Positions 63,920 to 64,000 of a stretch of DNA of 64,000 bases are shown piece after piece (the stretch's first letter is position 1; every line of letters starts with the position of its first letter). This stretch comes from Arthrobacter sp. N199823 (GTDB lineage Bacteria; Actinomycetota; Actinomycetes; Actinomycetales; Micrococcaceae), in assembly GCF_002929705.1 (NCBI RefSeq), contig NZ_PJIN01000009.1, forward strand, positions 92,763-156,762, in the 5' to 3' direction. A program made the translations under genes and the position numbers. The notes below the pieces were generated by a model that made no database searches, had not been told where the DNA came from, and saw only the letters and a program-made list of their open reading frames with translations.

Positions 63920-64000
63920 TTAGTGTGCGGCGAGGAGGGAGGCGGCTTCTTGGCGGGTGTGGCCGGAATCTTCGATGCCTTCAGCGATGTGAGCGAGGTG
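63920..64000 (-). CDS. lipA: Lipoyl synthase, C-terminal end (truncated by window)
   Basis: The last 26 codons are seen, reading HLAHIAEGIEDSG and ending in RQEAASLLAAH and TAA. The gene's start and its iron-sulfur motifs lie outside the window. The call rests on the similarity to the end of actinobacterial LipA as I remember it and on synteny: lipA is the usual neighbour of the DUF4191 gene. LipA inserts sulfur into octanoyl chains on lipoyl domains. Confidence 0.7.
   Translation of the reverse strand, partial: HLAHIAEGIEDSGHTRQEAASLLAAH

Overview
The window is a stretch of chromosome from a high-GC Gram-positive bacterium, most likely an Arthrobacter-like member of the Micrococcaceae (Actinobacteria). 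The evidence is the complete actinobacterial division and cell wall (dcw) cluster with sepF, yggT and divIVA behind ftsZ, a PASTA-type PknL kinase beside a Rv2175c-like protein, a polyphosphate glucokinase, the glnA2-glnE / glnA1 / DUF4191 / lipA order also seen around Rv2218-Rv2222c of Mycobacterium tuberculosis, and many leaderless genes. MurE lacks the DNPR arginine of diaminopimelate-adding enzymes, which fits a lysine-type wall as in Arthrobacter. No rRNA or tRNA gene and no CRISPR array was seen.

Layout. 1-1.15 kb: 3' part of a DUF6519-type gene. 1.3-8.4 kb: long-chain acyl-CoA ligase, ROK glucokinase, a membrane protein coupled to an alpha/beta hydrolase, a PlsC-type acyltransferase and class II DAHP synthase. 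8.6-14.3 kb: PASTA kinase (pknL), secreted LysM/transglycosylase protein, Rv2175c-like protein and polyprenyl diphosphate synthase. 14.4-17 kb: lipoprotein, DinB polymerase, DUF3040 protein. 17.3-38 kb: dcw cluster mraZ-rsmH-ftsL-ftsI-murE-murF-mraY-murD-ftsW-murG-murC-ftsQ-ftsZ-pgeF-yggS-sepF-yggT-divIVA. 38-46 kb: lspA, rluD, a 32-bp-period repeat array, dnaE, a membrane protein, hisD and nrdR. 46-49.4 kb: ppgK, map, a small SPOR-like protein and panB. 49.5-57.5 kb: nitrogen block glnA2-glnE, a glutamine-type ABC transporter (fused binding protein-permease plus ATPase) and glutaminase. 57.5-60.2 kb: a scarred accessory stretch with a broken glutaminase 3' copy, a small HTH protein, CsbD, a K+ channel and a tyrosine recombinase relic. 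60.3-64 kb: glnA1, RDD protein, lipoprotein, DUF4191 protein and the 3' end of lipA.

How the genes work together. The dcw cluster makes lipid II (MurE, MurF, MraY, MurD, MurG, MurC), polymerises and cross-links it at the septum (FtsW, FtsI, FtsL, FtsQ) and organises division and tip growth (FtsZ, SepF, DivIVA). Many genes overlap by 1-20 bp. Three 10-bp-spaced GTGGAG boxes precede mraZ, and a hairpin with a CUUCCCC loop lies in the leader of rsmH. The nitrogen genes assimilate, import and hydrolyse glutamine; glnA1 carries a two-site GlnR-like operator. The most unusual structures are non-coding: a 221-bp array of 32-bp repeats that reverses orientation at a central hairpin, with two further copies behind glsA, several long perfect palindromes in intergenic gaps, and at least nine genes with a TANNNT box exactly 6 nt before the start codon.
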